This document shows positions 29,435 through 37,767 of a DNA stretch of 64,000 bases, piece after piece; within the stretch, counting starts at the first letter, position 1; the number at the start of each line of letters is the position of its first letter. This DNA comes from Pedobacter sp. HDW13. GTDB lineage: Bacteria; Bacteroidota; Bacteroidia; Sphingobacteriales; Sphingobacteriaceae. The notes beneath the pieces were generated by a model, which searched no databases, had not been told where the DNA came from, and saw nothing but the letters and a program-made list of their open reading frames with translations. Location of the stretch: assembly GCF_011303555.1 (NCBI RefSeq), contig NZ_CP049868.1, positions 124,001 to 188,000 of the forward strand, written 5' to 3'. Position numbers and translations under genes: made by a program.

Positions 29435-29446
29435 AAACAAAAAATC

Positions 29447-29992
29447 ATGAAAACTTTAGAAAACAATAATTTGAAATCAACCAAAGGGAAAACATGGAAA
29501 AAAGTCACCATTGCAGCTCTAGCCGTTACAGGCCTCCTGGTGGCTTCCTGTTCACAGGAAAAAAAGCATTCTGATGGAACTGAACAAACCCACAACAAGC
29601 AACAGGCCCAAAAATGGTACAAGGCATTCAATACCAAGGATTCAACATTACTGCAAAGCCTGCTTGATGAGCAGTGGCAGGACTTTCCAGCTGATCCAAA
29701 CCATCCGGTTGGAAAAAAAGAAGTTGGCGGCCTGCTTAATCACCTGACTACGGTATTCACTGATTTTAAGTGTGAGATTAAAGATATCCTTCAAGATGGG
29801 AATAAAGTAATCGTACGCTCGGTGCTCAGCGGAAAACAACAAGCTAATTTTAGGGGCTTTGCATCAAAAGGCCAAACGATGAGCATTCAGGCTGTTGACA
29901 TTCACGAATTCCAGAACGGAAAAATAATACGCACCTGGCACACCGAAGACTGGCTTAGCGGATTGGGCCAATTGGGCCATATACCAGATTAA
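29447..29992 (+). CDS. SnoaL-like (ester cyclase family) lipoprotein
   Basis: 181 residues. The N-terminus has a long charged n-region and a lipoprotein signal ending LLVASC near residue 35, so it is exported and lipid-anchored. The rest is a SnoaL/NTF2-like cone fold (QAQKWYKAFNTKDSTLLQSL, DFPADPNHPVG, VDIHEFQNGKIIRTWHTEDW), as in the ester cyclase family. Most such proteins bind small hydrophobic ligands and few have proven activity. It is the third gene of the reductase/dehydrogenase operon, which hints at a role in handling small organic molecules at the envelope. Confidence 0.85.
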   Translation: MKTLENNNLKSTKGKTWKKVTIAALAVTGLLVASCSQEKKHSDGTEQTHNKQQAQKWYKAFNTKDSTLLQSLLDEQWQDFPADPNHPVGKKEVGGLLNHLTTVFTDFKCEIKDILQDGNKVIVRSVLSGKQQANFRGFASKGQTMSIQAVDIHEFQNGKIIRTWHTEDWLSGLGQLGHIPD

Positions 29993-30046
29993 AGCCCTAA
30001 TAAATTCAAATAAAGGAAACCTTTTAAGCTTACTTCAGACAATATA

Positions 30047-30631
30047 TTATTTTAATAGGATTTGCTTTCTCACCCTGCTCAATGTCTCCGGGCTAAGTCC
30101 AAGATAAGATGCCAACATGTTCTGCGGAAACCGCCTGATAAACTCAGGATAGGTTTTCATGAGCTGCTGAAACTTTTCCTCTGCCGTAAAGCTTATATTT
30201 GCCTGTATCCGGTTTTGGTTAGCAATATAATGGTTTTCATCAAGTACGTGCGCCATCTTCAAAAAATGTAACGACTGATCCTTCAGGTTGGTGATCTTTT
30301 CCTTAGTGGTAGCCAAAATCTCACAATCTTCCAGGGCATCGATGTTATATATCGAGGGAGCGAGCATACTAAAACTCTCCCGGTCACTCATCCACCAGTT
30401 CTCAATTGCGAACCGCACAATATGTTCTACACCACGGTCATCGATTGTATACTGGCGCATAGCCCCTTTTACAATAAATACCATGTGCTGGCAGACACTT
30501 CCCTCATGTGAAAGGAACTGCTTCTTTTTGATCATCCTGGGTGTAAATGCCGCCTCCACGATTTTGAATTCCTCATCAGGGATTTTCAGTCCCGTTTTAC
30601 CATCTATAAAAGTTCTTAATGCCTGGTACAT
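30047..30631 (-). CDS. Crp/Fnr-family transcriptional regulator
   Basis: 194 residues. The cyclic-nucleotide-binding-like beta-roll covers about 20-120 (FLSHEGSVCQHMVFIVKGAM). The C-terminal helix-turn-helix is short but clear (PQNMLASYLGLSPETLSRVR). No Fnr-type cysteine cluster is visible, so it is not an oxygen-sensing Fnr of the classical kind. It is divergent from the isochorismatase gene and the intergenic region between them holds a pair of palindromes of Fnr/Crp form, also found before the reductase operon at 28070. It is therefore the best candidate to control itself, the isochorismatase gene, pirin and the reductase operon. Confidence 0.92.
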   Translation of the reverse strand: MYQALRTFIDGKTGLKIPDEEFKIVEAAFTPRMIKKKQFLSHEGSVCQHMVFIVKGAMRQYTIDDRGVEHIVRFAIENWWMSDRESFSMLAPSIYNIDALEDCEILATTKEKITNLKDQSLHFLKMAHVLDENHYIANQNRIQANISFTAEEKFQQLMKTYPEFIRRFPQNMLASYLGLSPETLSRVRKQILLK

Positions 30632-30801
30632 ACCATCTGATTGATAAAATTAGTGAATAAGGGCGGCCAACACCTGCCAAACCAACCATCCTGCCTGATG
30701 ATTAAAGGTACTTAGAAATTTCAAATGATCGTAGTAAAACTAAATGCCTATAGTTAAATGATTTTCCTTGCAAAACGGGCAGCAAAAGATCGCGGCTTGG
30801 A

Positions 30802-30837
30802 TTGACATAAGTCAATCCGATTTCATGACCTGCCTCA
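30802..30837. promoter_or_regulatory. Tandem palindromes, probable Crp/Fnr-type operator
   Basis: TTGACATAAGTCAA (30802-30815) is a perfect palindrome; TGACCTGCCTCA (30826-30837) is an imperfect one, centres 23 bp apart. It lies between the divergent Crp/Fnr gene and the isochorismatase gene. The arrangement copies the site at 27972-28007, and a weak -7-like AACTTTAT follows at the same 25-base distance. Confidence 0.65.
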
Positions 30838-30913
30838 TTTGTATCCCCACAGCAAATGGGCAACTTTATGTAAATAAAATCACCATCAAATCATAAACTT
30901 AAAAACAAATAAA

Positions 30914-31567
30914 ATGACTACAGAAAACAACAAAACAGGTCTTAATGCTTTATTGACACCTGACAATTGTGCAATGCTTTTGATTGACCACCAGCCCTTC
31001 CAGTTTGCCGGACTGCGCAGCCACGACAGCCAGACGATTATCAACAATGTAGTGGGGCTCGCAAAGGCAGCAAAGGCCTTTAATGTACCCACGCTCCTCT
31101 CCACAGTTCTGGAAGAACGCGGTGGCCTGTTATTAAAGCAACTGCAAGATGTATTTCCTGAGCAAAAACCGATCAACAGAACTTTCATCAATACCTGGGA
31201 AGACCAGCGGGTTGTGGATTGGGTAAAAGCAACAGGTAAAAAGAAAATCGTTATGGCAGCCCTGTGGACTGAAATCTGTCTTGCCATGCCAGTGATCCAG
31301 GCCTTAGGTGAAGGATATGAAGTTTACATCGTTACAGACGCATCAGGAGGCGTAAGCCTTGAAGCACACGAAATGGCTGTTCTGAGAATGATACAGGCTG
31401 GTGCAGTGCCTATTACCTGGGGCGTTTTTTCAGCAGAACTTCAAAGGGACTGGGCACGTACAGAAAGTGTGCCAGCACTTGCGGAAATCCTGTTTGACCA
31501 CTCCGGCAACGTAGGAACAAGTCTTACCTGGGAACTGCAGTTACTGGCCACTCCTGTCCAACCTTAA
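30914..31567 (+). CDS. Isochorismatase-family hydrolase (YcaC-like)
   Basis: 217 residues. The catalytic cysteine-hydrolase triad is recognisable: D25 (MLLIDHQPFQ), a lysine probably K85, and C122 in MAALWTEICLAMP; the cis-peptide region precedes the cysteine. The YcaC subgroup has this spacing and a long C-terminal tail. Members hydrolyse amides or related C-N bonds; the physiological substrate of YcaC is unknown. A single-gene unit, divergent from the Crp/Fnr gene and preceded by its palindromes, ending in the hairpin at 31616. Confidence 0.9.
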   Translation: MTTENNKTGLNALLTPDNCAMLLIDHQPFQFAGLRSHDSQTIINNVVGLAKAAKAFNVPTLLSTVLEERGGLLLKQLQDVFPEQKPINRTFINTWEDQRVVDWVKATGKKKIVMAALWTEICLAMPVIQALGEGYEVYIVTDASGGVSLEAHEMAVLRMIQAGAVPITWGVFSAELQRDWARTESVPALAEILFDHSGNVGTSLTWELQLLATPVQP

Positions 31568-31615
31568 CAAACAGTTGTCCAGGTATCCAATAAGTCAATC
31601 ATTCAATAAATTGTA

Positions 31616-31645
31616 AAGCTGCAAGCCATCAATGGCTTGCAGCTT
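31616..31645. terminator. Bidirectional hairpin between convergent genes
   Basis: AAGCTGCAAGCC (31616-31627) pairs perfectly with GGCTTGCAGCTT (31634-31645), loop ATCAAT. It serves the isochorismatase gene (+) and overlaps the last codons of the AraC gene (-), whose stop lies in the loop. The T tracts beside it are weak. Confidence 0.55.
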
Positions 31646-32447
31646 GGTTGATCAAATAGCTAGGTGCAAAACCAAACTGTTTCTTAAAGGCAAAGGAAAA
31701 ATGAGATAGATTTTCAAAACCTACCTCGTAGCAGACATCCAAAGGTCTTTTCTGTTTTTCCCTAAGCTGGTAATAGGCCAGTTCTAACCGCTTTTGTGTC
31801 AACCAGCGTTGTGGGGTCATGCTAAAAGCCTTCTTAAAATCCCGTTTAAAAGTAGTCAGACTTCTGCCCGTTAGATAGCCAAACTTTTCCATTGGCAGAT
31901 TGAACATGAAGTTCTTTTCCATATAATCGGTCAGGTTGATCTTACCCGGTTCTTCGAAATTCGCTAATACATGATCAATTTCTTTGTCCACCGTCCTGAG
32001 GATACTGATTGCTTCCAATATCTTAATGGAAGCAATATCTTCCGGTATATCCTTCATCTCAAAATACGGGATGAGTGATGCCAGGCAACTTTCCAGCAAG
32101 GGATGATTCTTAAAACTGTAGATTTTCTGTGCTGTGGGAGGCTTGGAACTCACGTTTTTACCTGCATAAAAATCCCTGAGCCGATCAGGTGATAAATGCA
32201 TCACAACTGTTTGATGTGGCTGACCATCTTTAGGGTAGTTGATAATCGTAGCCAACTGGTTTCTTGGGATCAGGAAAATATCCCCTTTTCCGAAAAAATA
32301 GGTCGCATCTGCCTGCACAATCTTGGTTTCACCTGAAAGGAACCATACCAGCATATGTTGGTCAAACATAATATCAGATTTGAAAAATTTGTCCTCATAA
32401 CTCGAGAGTTTAATGTCCTGGGTAATATATCTGGCTTTGTATTCCAT
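31629..32447 (-). CDS. AraC-family transcriptional regulator
   Basis: 272 residues. The N-terminal part is an AraC-type cupin effector domain (about 1-130; GKGDIFLIPRNQLATIINYP). The C-terminal 100 residues hold two helix-turn-helix motifs (MEKFGYLTGRSLTTFKRDFK; PLDVCYEVGFENLSHFSFAF with FGFAPSYL). The effector is unknown. An ACTTTGTTTTAAAG element lies 58 bases upstream of the start and two close copies lie before the dehydrogenase pair at 34322, so it probably controls itself and them. Its last codons form the shared terminator hairpin. Confidence 0.92.
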   Translation of the reverse strand: MEYKARYITQDIKLSSYEDKFFKSDIMFDQHMLVWFLSGETKIVQADATYFFGKGDIFLIPRNQLATIINYPKDGQPHQTVVMHLSPDRLRDFYAGKNVSSKPPTAQKIYSFKNHPLLESCLASLIPYFEMKDIPEDIASIKILEAISILRTVDKEIDHVLANFEEPGKINLTDYMEKNFMFNLPMEKFGYLTGRSLTTFKRDFKKAFSMTPQRWLTQKRLELAYYQLREKQKRPLDVCYEVGFENLSHFSFAFKKQFGFAPSYLINQAASH

Positions 32448-32504
32448 ACATTTATTTTTAAGAAAGAATGCAATTGTGTAAAAATAGTAAATGGCTGATA
32501 TTTT

Positions 32505-32518
32505 ACTTTGTTTTAAAG
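32505..32518 (-). promoter_or_regulatory. Probable AraC autoregulatory site
   Basis: ACTTTGTTTTAAAG, within a 20-base block nearly identical to the second repeat upstream of the dehydrogenase pair (34391-34410). It lies 18 bases before a TATTTTTA -7-like element on the minus strand, close to where a -33 element belongs. Confidence 0.55.
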
Positions 32519-32590
32519 ACCATTATTACAAGAAAGGAAGCTAAAATAGCTATCATTCACCTTCCTTTCCTGTTTACGGCATCTCGGAGA

Positions 32591-33319
32591 CTAAATAGAC
32601 TGCCCTCCATCGACCAAAAAATTAGCGCCGGTTAAAAAAGAAGCCTCTTTGCTGGCCAAATAATGGATCATGTCCGCTACCTCATCCGCCGTCCCCATTC
32701 TTCCAACAGGAACACTTTGTACCAATTGATTTTCCAAAGTTTCATCCAGCCCGATTTTATTCATAATCTCGGTGGCTATCGGTCCGGGACTTACCGCATT
32801 GACACGGATTTTCCGGGAGGCCAGTTCAAGGGCTGCAATTTTCACAACCGCATTTAAAGCCGCTTTACTTGCCGCATATACTGAGGCGCTTGGCGGGGAT
32901 ATTGTAGCAGATGTCGAAGAAAGCATAATTACCGATGCACCATCATTGAGCAAAGGAATAAAGCGGCTCAAGGTAAAATAAGCCCCTTTGAAATTTACAT
33001 CCATCATTTCATCAAACTGACTTTCTGCTATCAGTTCAATCGTGGAGAACTTGGTAATCCCCGCATTGACCAGCAGGATGTCAACTTTACCAAATTGTGC
33101 TTTGACCTGCGCGGCAAGATTTTCAATGTCTGTTAGCCTAGACTGATCGGCGATTAGGCCCGTTACCTTCAGTTCTCTTGCTGCTTTTTCTACCGCTTCT
33201 TTTCTTCTTCCCGTGATAATGACATTCGCTCCCTTTTCCTTTAGTTTTTTTGCGGCTGCATATCCAATACCGCTATTACCACCAGTAATTACGGCAACTT
33301 TATCTTTTAAATTTTTCAT
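32591..33319 (-). CDS. Short-chain dehydrogenase/reductase
   Basis: 242 residues, classical SDR. NAD(P)-binding ITGGNSGIGYAAAKK at the start; NAG in VNAGITKFS; catalytic S in MLSSTSATIS and YAASK; C-terminal GANFLVDGGQSI. A cytoplasmic NAD(P)-linked oxidoreductase of unknown substrate, close in type to 3-oxoacyl-ACP reductase-like enzymes that serve detoxification. It begins 10 bases after the other dehydrogenase (33330) and shares its promoter; the AraC gene follows downstream. Confidence 0.93.
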   Translation of the reverse strand: MKNLKDKVAVITGGNSGIGYAAAKKLKEKGANVIITGRRKEAVEKAARELKVTGLIADQSRLTDIENLAAQVKAQFGKVDILLVNAGITKFSTIELIAESQFDEMMDVNFKGAYFTLSRFIPLLNDGASVIMLSSTSATISPPSASVYAASKAALNAVVKIAALELASRKIRVNAVSPGPIATEIMNKIGLDETLENQLVQSVPVGRMGTADEVADMIHYLASKEASFLTGANFLVDGGQSI

Positions 33320-33329
33320 AGCAGTATGG

Positions 33330-34322
33330 TTATGGATTAAATTTAAGGCCAGTCATTTCTTCGGTCAGTACCCATAATTTTTTAGCGCTGGTTTCATCGA
33401 GTGAATAAGGGTTTACGCCTTTGGGAGAAGCGCTATCTGAACATAGCACCGTAATGTCCGCGTCTTCACAATATACCCCACCGATATGATTTAGTAATGG
33501 ACTGGTTGCGCACCAAACCGTGGTAGCAGCACCTTGCGGAATTGTCTTTAAAGATGATGCTACTTCAGGCAGCATCTTTCCTGCTGCATCTACAAAGCCC
33601 ATTTGCTGAAACAATTCCAATGGCGCCTCCCTTCCCAGTTCAGTACCACCGATAGAACCGGGATGTACCGAATAAACGCTGACTCCGGATGACTGCCCCC
33701 GATTATCCAGCTCCATCGAAAAGAGGTTGACAGCCGTTTTGGATTGTCCGTACCCCTGTAAGGTTTCGTAATCCCTGTTCAGAAAATTGGGGTCATCAAA
33801 ATTGAAAGGAGCGAATTGATGTCCATGTGAAGAAACATTGACCACCCTTGCACCTTTTGCTTTTTTAAGAGCAGGCCACAATTTCGCCGTAAGCTGGAAC
33901 TGCGCTAGATAGTTGGTTGCCAATTGTGATTCTATGCCACGGTTATCTCTCCGCAAGGGCACCCACATAATGCCTGCATTGTTGATTAGCAAGTGTAGTG
34001 GTCTTCCTGATGCAAGAAAACTTTCTGCAAATGCATCAATGGATACAGGAAACATTAAGTCCATTTCCGCGATCTCCACATTAGCAATTCCCTGAAGGTT
34101 TTTCTTTGCTTTTTCAATATCCCGAGCGGGTACAATAACCCTTGCCCCTGCTGCTGCAAGAACCTGGGTAGTTTCCAATCCGATGCCAGTATTCCCGCCG
34201 GTTACAATAGCGATCTTACCTGTAAGGTCAATGCCTTTGATTACTTCTTTAGTTGTCGATTTTGCATTGAAGCCCGAACCGATTGCTTGTTGCAAGGCTC
34301 CCTGATAATTGTTTTGTTTCAT
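33330..34322 (-). CDS. Short-chain dehydrogenase, retinol-dehydrogenase-like
   Basis: 330 residues, longer than a classical SDR and of the type annotated as oxidoreductase or retinol-dehydrogenase-like. Cofactor motif IVTGGNTGIGLETTQ near 36; NNAGIMWVPL; catalytic VNVSSHGHQ and YGQSK; the C-terminal extension (about 240-330) has GVYCEDADITVLCS. First gene of a two-dehydrogenase operon. A TAAATTTG promoter element lies at 34345-34352 (minus strand) with two AraC-type direct repeats immediately upstream. Confidence 0.92.
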   Translation of the reverse strand: MKQNNYQGALQQAIGSGFNAKSTTKEVIKGIDLTGKIAIVTGGNTGIGLETTQVLAAAGARVIVPARDIEKAKKNLQGIANVEIAEMDLMFPVSIDAFAESFLASGRPLHLLINNAGIMWVPLRRDNRGIESQLATNYLAQFQLTAKLWPALKKAKGARVVNVSSHGHQFAPFNFDDPNFLNRDYETLQGYGQSKTAVNLFSMELDNRGQSSGVSVYSVHPGSIGGTELGREAPLELFQQMGFVDAAGKMLPEVASSLKTIPQGAATTVWCATSPLLNHIGGVYCEDADITVLCSDSASPKGVNPYSLDETSAKKLWVLTEEMTGLKFNP

Positions 34323-34371
34323 TTTTATCTCGTTTTTGTTGAAACAAATTTAGGGTGCCTTAAAATCACTG

Positions 34372-34408
34372 ACTTTGTTTAAAAGTCCTATTTTACTTTG
34401 TTTAAAAG
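34372..34408 (-). promoter_or_regulatory. Two direct repeats, probable AraC operator
   Basis: ACTTTGTTTAAAAG at 34372-34385 and again at 34395-34408, 23 bp apart (two helical turns), directly upstream of the dehydrogenase pair. The proximal copy ends 19 bases before TAAATTTG on the minus strand, where the -33 element belongs. Direct repeats abutting the promoter are usual for AraC activators; the AraC gene follows this operon. Confidence 0.65.
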
Positions 34409-34663
34409 GTCAGCATGTTTTTTTTTATAATATGATAGCTCTTTAAAGCAAAAACACCTGATTTTAATCCTACAGCTTTCGATTTGCATTCCTAATTGCA
34501 TTTGGATTAGATTTTATGAGTAATTTTACCATTAAAGCCTTCAAACAATCTGGATTGTAGAGATTGCACCTAATTACTTTTGCCTTTCTCATCTTGTATT
34601 TTGGCTTGAAATATTGGGGACTGGATTTACACAAGCATGAAATTAACAATGAGGTACCTTAGC
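34409..34663. other. Intergenic stretch without visible genes
   Basis: Together with 34323-34408 this forms a 341-base gap. Apart from the AraC-type repeats I see only a 14-codon ATG frame near 34516, which I do not believe is a gene. Confidence 0.4.
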
Positions 34664-35182
34664 TTAAAAATCAGTGATTTCGAGGGCTTTTTTAGTAAAT
34701 TTCAAATAAGTAACAATAACTTTCGATCCAATTTTGTAACGGTAATAATCCCCTGGCTTAACTTCAATTCTAATTTTTTCATTTTTTAATGGCCCGGAAA
34801 AAGTAAGGTATTCTGCATGCTCTGTTTTGTCCCGGTGAATCACCATACTCGTTAATTTGTTTTTTCCGTTTAATTTATCCTTCTTCCAGTTATACCTGAA
34901 ATACTGAACGCAAAGCCAGGCAAAGAAATAGCAAAAACCGAAAAATAAGACTCCAATACACAAAAAAGCAAAATAATCCTCATAACCCAGCTCCTGCAAA
35001 GTCTCCCTTTTTACAGCAAAAGCACCAATTAACCCCATAATGGCCATACTAACAACTATGGTAATCGCAACAACCCTTATTATCACCTGATTCCCCTGTT
35101 CCATTTCCTTGATCTCCTCCTCTGATAAGGGAATATTTTCCTGCAAGTATATTTGCGAACTGTCAATTTGATGATTTTCCAT
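34664..35182 (-). CDS. Hypothetical membrane protein with two transmembrane segments
   Basis: 172 residues. A charged, cytosolic-looking N-terminus (EENIPLSEEEIKEMEQG...) precedes two membrane segments (about 32-56, VIIRVVAITIVVSMAIMGLI; about 70-95, FAFLCIGVLFFGFCYFFAWL). The C-terminal 75 residues look like a small beta domain (EKIRIEVKPGDYYRYKIGSK). No family recognised. It starts 56 bases after the exported gene at 35239 on the same strand, so the two may be co-transcribed. Confidence 0.65.
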   Translation of the reverse strand: MENHQIDSSQIYLQENIPLSEEEIKEMEQGNQVIIRVVAITIVVSMAIMGLIGAFAVKRETLQELGYEDYFAFLCIGVLFFGFCYFFAWLCVQYFRYNWKKDKLNGKNKLTSMVIHRDKTEHAEYLTFSGPLKNEKIRIEVKPGDYYRYKIGSKVIVTYLKFTKKALEITDF

Positions 35183-35238
35183 TTATCCCTTGAATCATTA
35201 AAACATTAAACAATTGTGCTGGACTTTCCATATCCGTT

Positions 35239-36123
35239 TTATGGAGCTGTAGCCACCCTGACCATACAACTCATGTGACTTCTAAACTTATCCTTATCCA
35301 CTGCCGGTACTTCAACTTTAATCGTTACAGGAAATCTTTCAACCATTTTCACATAATTTCCGCTTTGGTTATTCGGAGAACTTAAAGGAGATTCATTTTT
35401 TAATTTGCCAATCTCTGGAACTGCACCAGAAAGGTTAATTTCAGGAAAATCATCTATTACAATTCTAGCGGATTGCCCCTTAAGCAGATGTTCCACCTGA
35501 TTTGATTTAAAATTAGCCACAATATAAAATTCACTGGCTCCGTTTACCTCTTTAACATCAAGATAAGCATCATCCGTAAGTTCAAAATTCCCATCTTTTG
35601 ATGAAGTTATACGACTGCTTAGCAAAATTTTAGACCATTGTTTTAAAAAATCAACCGGAAATTTTGTTGTTTTCATTGAAACAAGCACAGTATGCCTGCA
35701 GGTCTTGCCATCTATAATGTAAATAAGGGTAGAAACAGGTGTTTGCTCGGATTTAAGCGTCCTGTTTTCCAGGCTGATTAATCTAAAAGGATGAGCCCCG
35801 TTTTTATTTTCCGCCAGGAGCGCAAAACGAATGCCTTTGTCTTTTAATAAATCATGGGATACATCAATGCTATCCAGGGGCTTAGTACTTTTTGTGATAT
35901 CATCATTTAATATCATCACCACTTTTTGCCAGCCCTTCTGCTTATCATCTTTAACATCCCACTTATGATGACGACGCGAAAAATCCGTTTGGACAGATAA
36001 TTTTTCATCAAGTTTCCAGCCTTCAGCCTTCGGCCACTGGATTTCTATATCCTCCCGGTTAGATTGCGCCTTAGCCAATCCAAACATGAATACTAGAACA
36101 ATGATAACAACAATGTTTTTCAT
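35239..36123 (-). CDS. Exported protein with an HlyD/EmrA-like C-terminal beta domain
   Basis: 294 residues. A Sec signal peptide (MKNIVVIIVLVFMFGLAKAQ) precedes a 170-residue region I do not recognise. The C-terminal 100 residues match the beta-barrel of membrane-fusion adaptors: FYIVANFKSNQVEHLLKGQS, then ARIVIDDFP, SGAVPEIGKL and the NQSGNYVKMVERFPVTIKVE motif typical of EmrA. Adaptors normally have a membrane anchor, coiled hairpin and lipoyl domain, all missing here, and no transporter is adjacent. It therefore looks like a domain borrowed by a free periplasmic protein. Similarity is by eye. Confidence 0.65.
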   Translation of the reverse strand: MKNIVVIIVLVFMFGLAKAQSNREDIEIQWPKAEGWKLDEKLSVQTDFSRRHHKWDVKDDKQKGWQKVVMILNDDITKSTKPLDSIDVSHDLLKDKGIRFALLAENKNGAHPFRLISLENRTLKSEQTPVSTLIYIIDGKTCRHTVLVSMKTTKFPVDFLKQWSKILLSSRITSSKDGNFELTDDAYLDVKEVNGASEFYIVANFKSNQVEHLLKGQSARIVIDDFPEINLSGAVPEIGKLKNESPLSSPNNQSGNYVKMVERFPVTIKVEVPAVDKDKFRSHMSCMVRVATAP

Positions 36124-36319
36124 TTGTATTTTTCAGTAATGTAGATGCATTAAAGTTAGCAATTTAAGCAAGGTATAAAAGCGTATTAAAATCCAGAAAA
36201 ACCAATGCCCCCTTAATCTTCCTTAATGCCGAGTATGTGTAAAACCTTTCTACAATAAATAATGTCTTTTGACTATCTGTGACACAATAAAAACACAAGT
36301 TTAACGCTATGTTTGCAAT

Positions 36320-36550
36320 ATGAGTTTACCCATGCGCATCACCTTTGAGGAAAATGATTACACCTACACCGTTGTAACGAAAGGAATTACTAAAGAAACC
36401 AGCTCAATTCAGATTAACCTGAACGATAAGCAATATGAACTTGCCCGCAATTTGAAAGGCGATTGGGATGCTGCTGATGCAACGGTTAACGATATACCTG
36501 GTTTGCTTAAGGCAATAGGAAGAAATATTAAGCTTAGGTACCGGTTGTAG
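36320..36550 (+). CDS. Small hypothetical protein
   Basis: 76 residues, soluble, beta-rich in appearance (RITFEENDYTYTVVTKGI, QINLNDKQYELARNLKGDW). No family recognised. It has its own upstream space of about 200 bases after the divergent exported gene and balanced codon use, so it is probably real. Confidence 0.5.
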   Translation: MSLPMRITFEENDYTYTVVTKGITKETSSIQINLNDKQYELARNLKGDWDAADATVNDIPGLLKAIGRNIKLRYRL

Positions 36551-37101
36551 GATCCAGTTGGGATGCCCAATAATGCCAGATGGAATTCCCTGTTTGTTTT
36601 GTATACTGATACAAATGGAAGTACCTCTATAAACTTGCGCTAAGCTACTCAATTCCCAATAACAGATTTTCTTTCTAAATCATAAATATCGGTAATATTT
36701 TCTCGACTTTAAACTTATCCTCCTGAATCACCATTTAATGAATCCCCTTTCATCACCACAAAATTGCTATCCTGGCGGTTACTACCAAAATTGCTTGGCT
36801 AATGCGAAACGGTACAATGATCGCAGAAAGATATTAAGGCTTAAATTGATTTTTATGGTAAACCCTTCAGCGATAAACTGTGACAAATTCAACCACGATA
36901 TTATTGATAAAAAACGTAACTTTAATTGCACAAAAAACTTTGGTCAGACAAATATTGACTAATTTATGAAACCCTGGACTTGGTTCATTTTTTGCGCGAA
37001 TTGTTTAGATATAAGTTATTTGGCTTTCATTGGCGTAGCAGGTCATGTAAAAGTGACGTGTGTCTATTATTATCTACTTAGATATTTAATAACTACTCCC
37101 A
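36551..37101. other. Intergenic region
   Basis: About 550 bases between the small gene and the receiver-domain gene. Only short, unconvincing frames occur. No repeat or strong hairpin is visible. Confidence 0.4.
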
Positions 37102-37473
37102 ATGAAAACCATAATCGTACAAGATACCGATGCTGCAGTTTTGGATGTAATGACATTAGCTTTGCAGGCTGAGGGATTTGAGGTATATCCTATCCAAGGC
37201 TATGAAATTGATTTTCTTTCATTAATAAATGAGAGAAGACCACATGTAGTGATTTTAGACTACCGTCTGAAAGGCGATACCTGCAAGGAAATCTGCTTCC
37301 AGATCAAACAGAAATATCCTCATCTGCCTGTGATTGCTACAAGCTGTAACTACAATATTGACCGTTTGTACGGAGTAAACGGCTTCGACGCTTACATCCG
37401 CAAACCCTTTGATCTAGATTTATTGTACGGAATATTAAATCAATACGTTAAATTAAAAAAAGTGTTGAGTTAA
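37102..37473 (+). CDS. Single-domain response regulator receiver protein
   Basis: 123 residues, a receiver domain with no output domain. Phosphoacceptor D53 (VVILDYRLKGD), the acidic pocket partly kept (D8, D10 in VQDTDA), T80/S81 and K101 (YIRKPFD) are present. Such proteins relay phosphate or bind partner proteins. No kinase is adjacent. It ends 60 bases before a strong terminator, so it is a single-gene unit. Confidence 0.9.
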   Translation: MKTIIVQDTDAAVLDVMTLALQAEGFEVYPIQGYEIDFLSLINERRPHVVILDYRLKGDTCKEICFQIKQKYPHLPVIATSCNYNIDRLYGVNGFDAYIRKPFDLDLLYGILNQYVKLKKVLS

Positions 37474-37533
37474 AATTAAGGGTTGAACCTCTATCTTTAA
37501 ATAAATATAACTACTAAAACTCCATTTATACCC

Positions 37534-37559
37534 AAGAGCCACAATTGTGGCTCTTTTAC
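37534..37559 (+). terminator. Intrinsic terminator of the receiver-domain gene
   Basis: AAGAGCCAC (37534-37542) pairs with GTGGCTCTT (37547-37555), loop AATT, followed by TTTA. It lies 60 bases after the stop at 37473. Confidence 0.8.
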
Positions 37560-37767
37560 ATTCAATTTATAATCGCCTGCCGCTAATATTTCAAACTGTC
37601 AAACACACCTAAAGCCCGGTTACAATTAACAGGGCACTGATTAGGGTGAATATCTTTTGATAGGTTTATTTTTTAAAATTATCAGATAGTCTTTGAGCGC
37701 TAAACTAATTATTAGCCGATGCAGCCGATAATTAGTTTAACCATCCAGAGTTTACCCTTTGGTAAAC

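Noticed and set aside
36738..36962. 74-codon plus-strand frame before the receiver gene
   Set aside because: Composition unlike neighbours and no recognisable motif; treated as chance.
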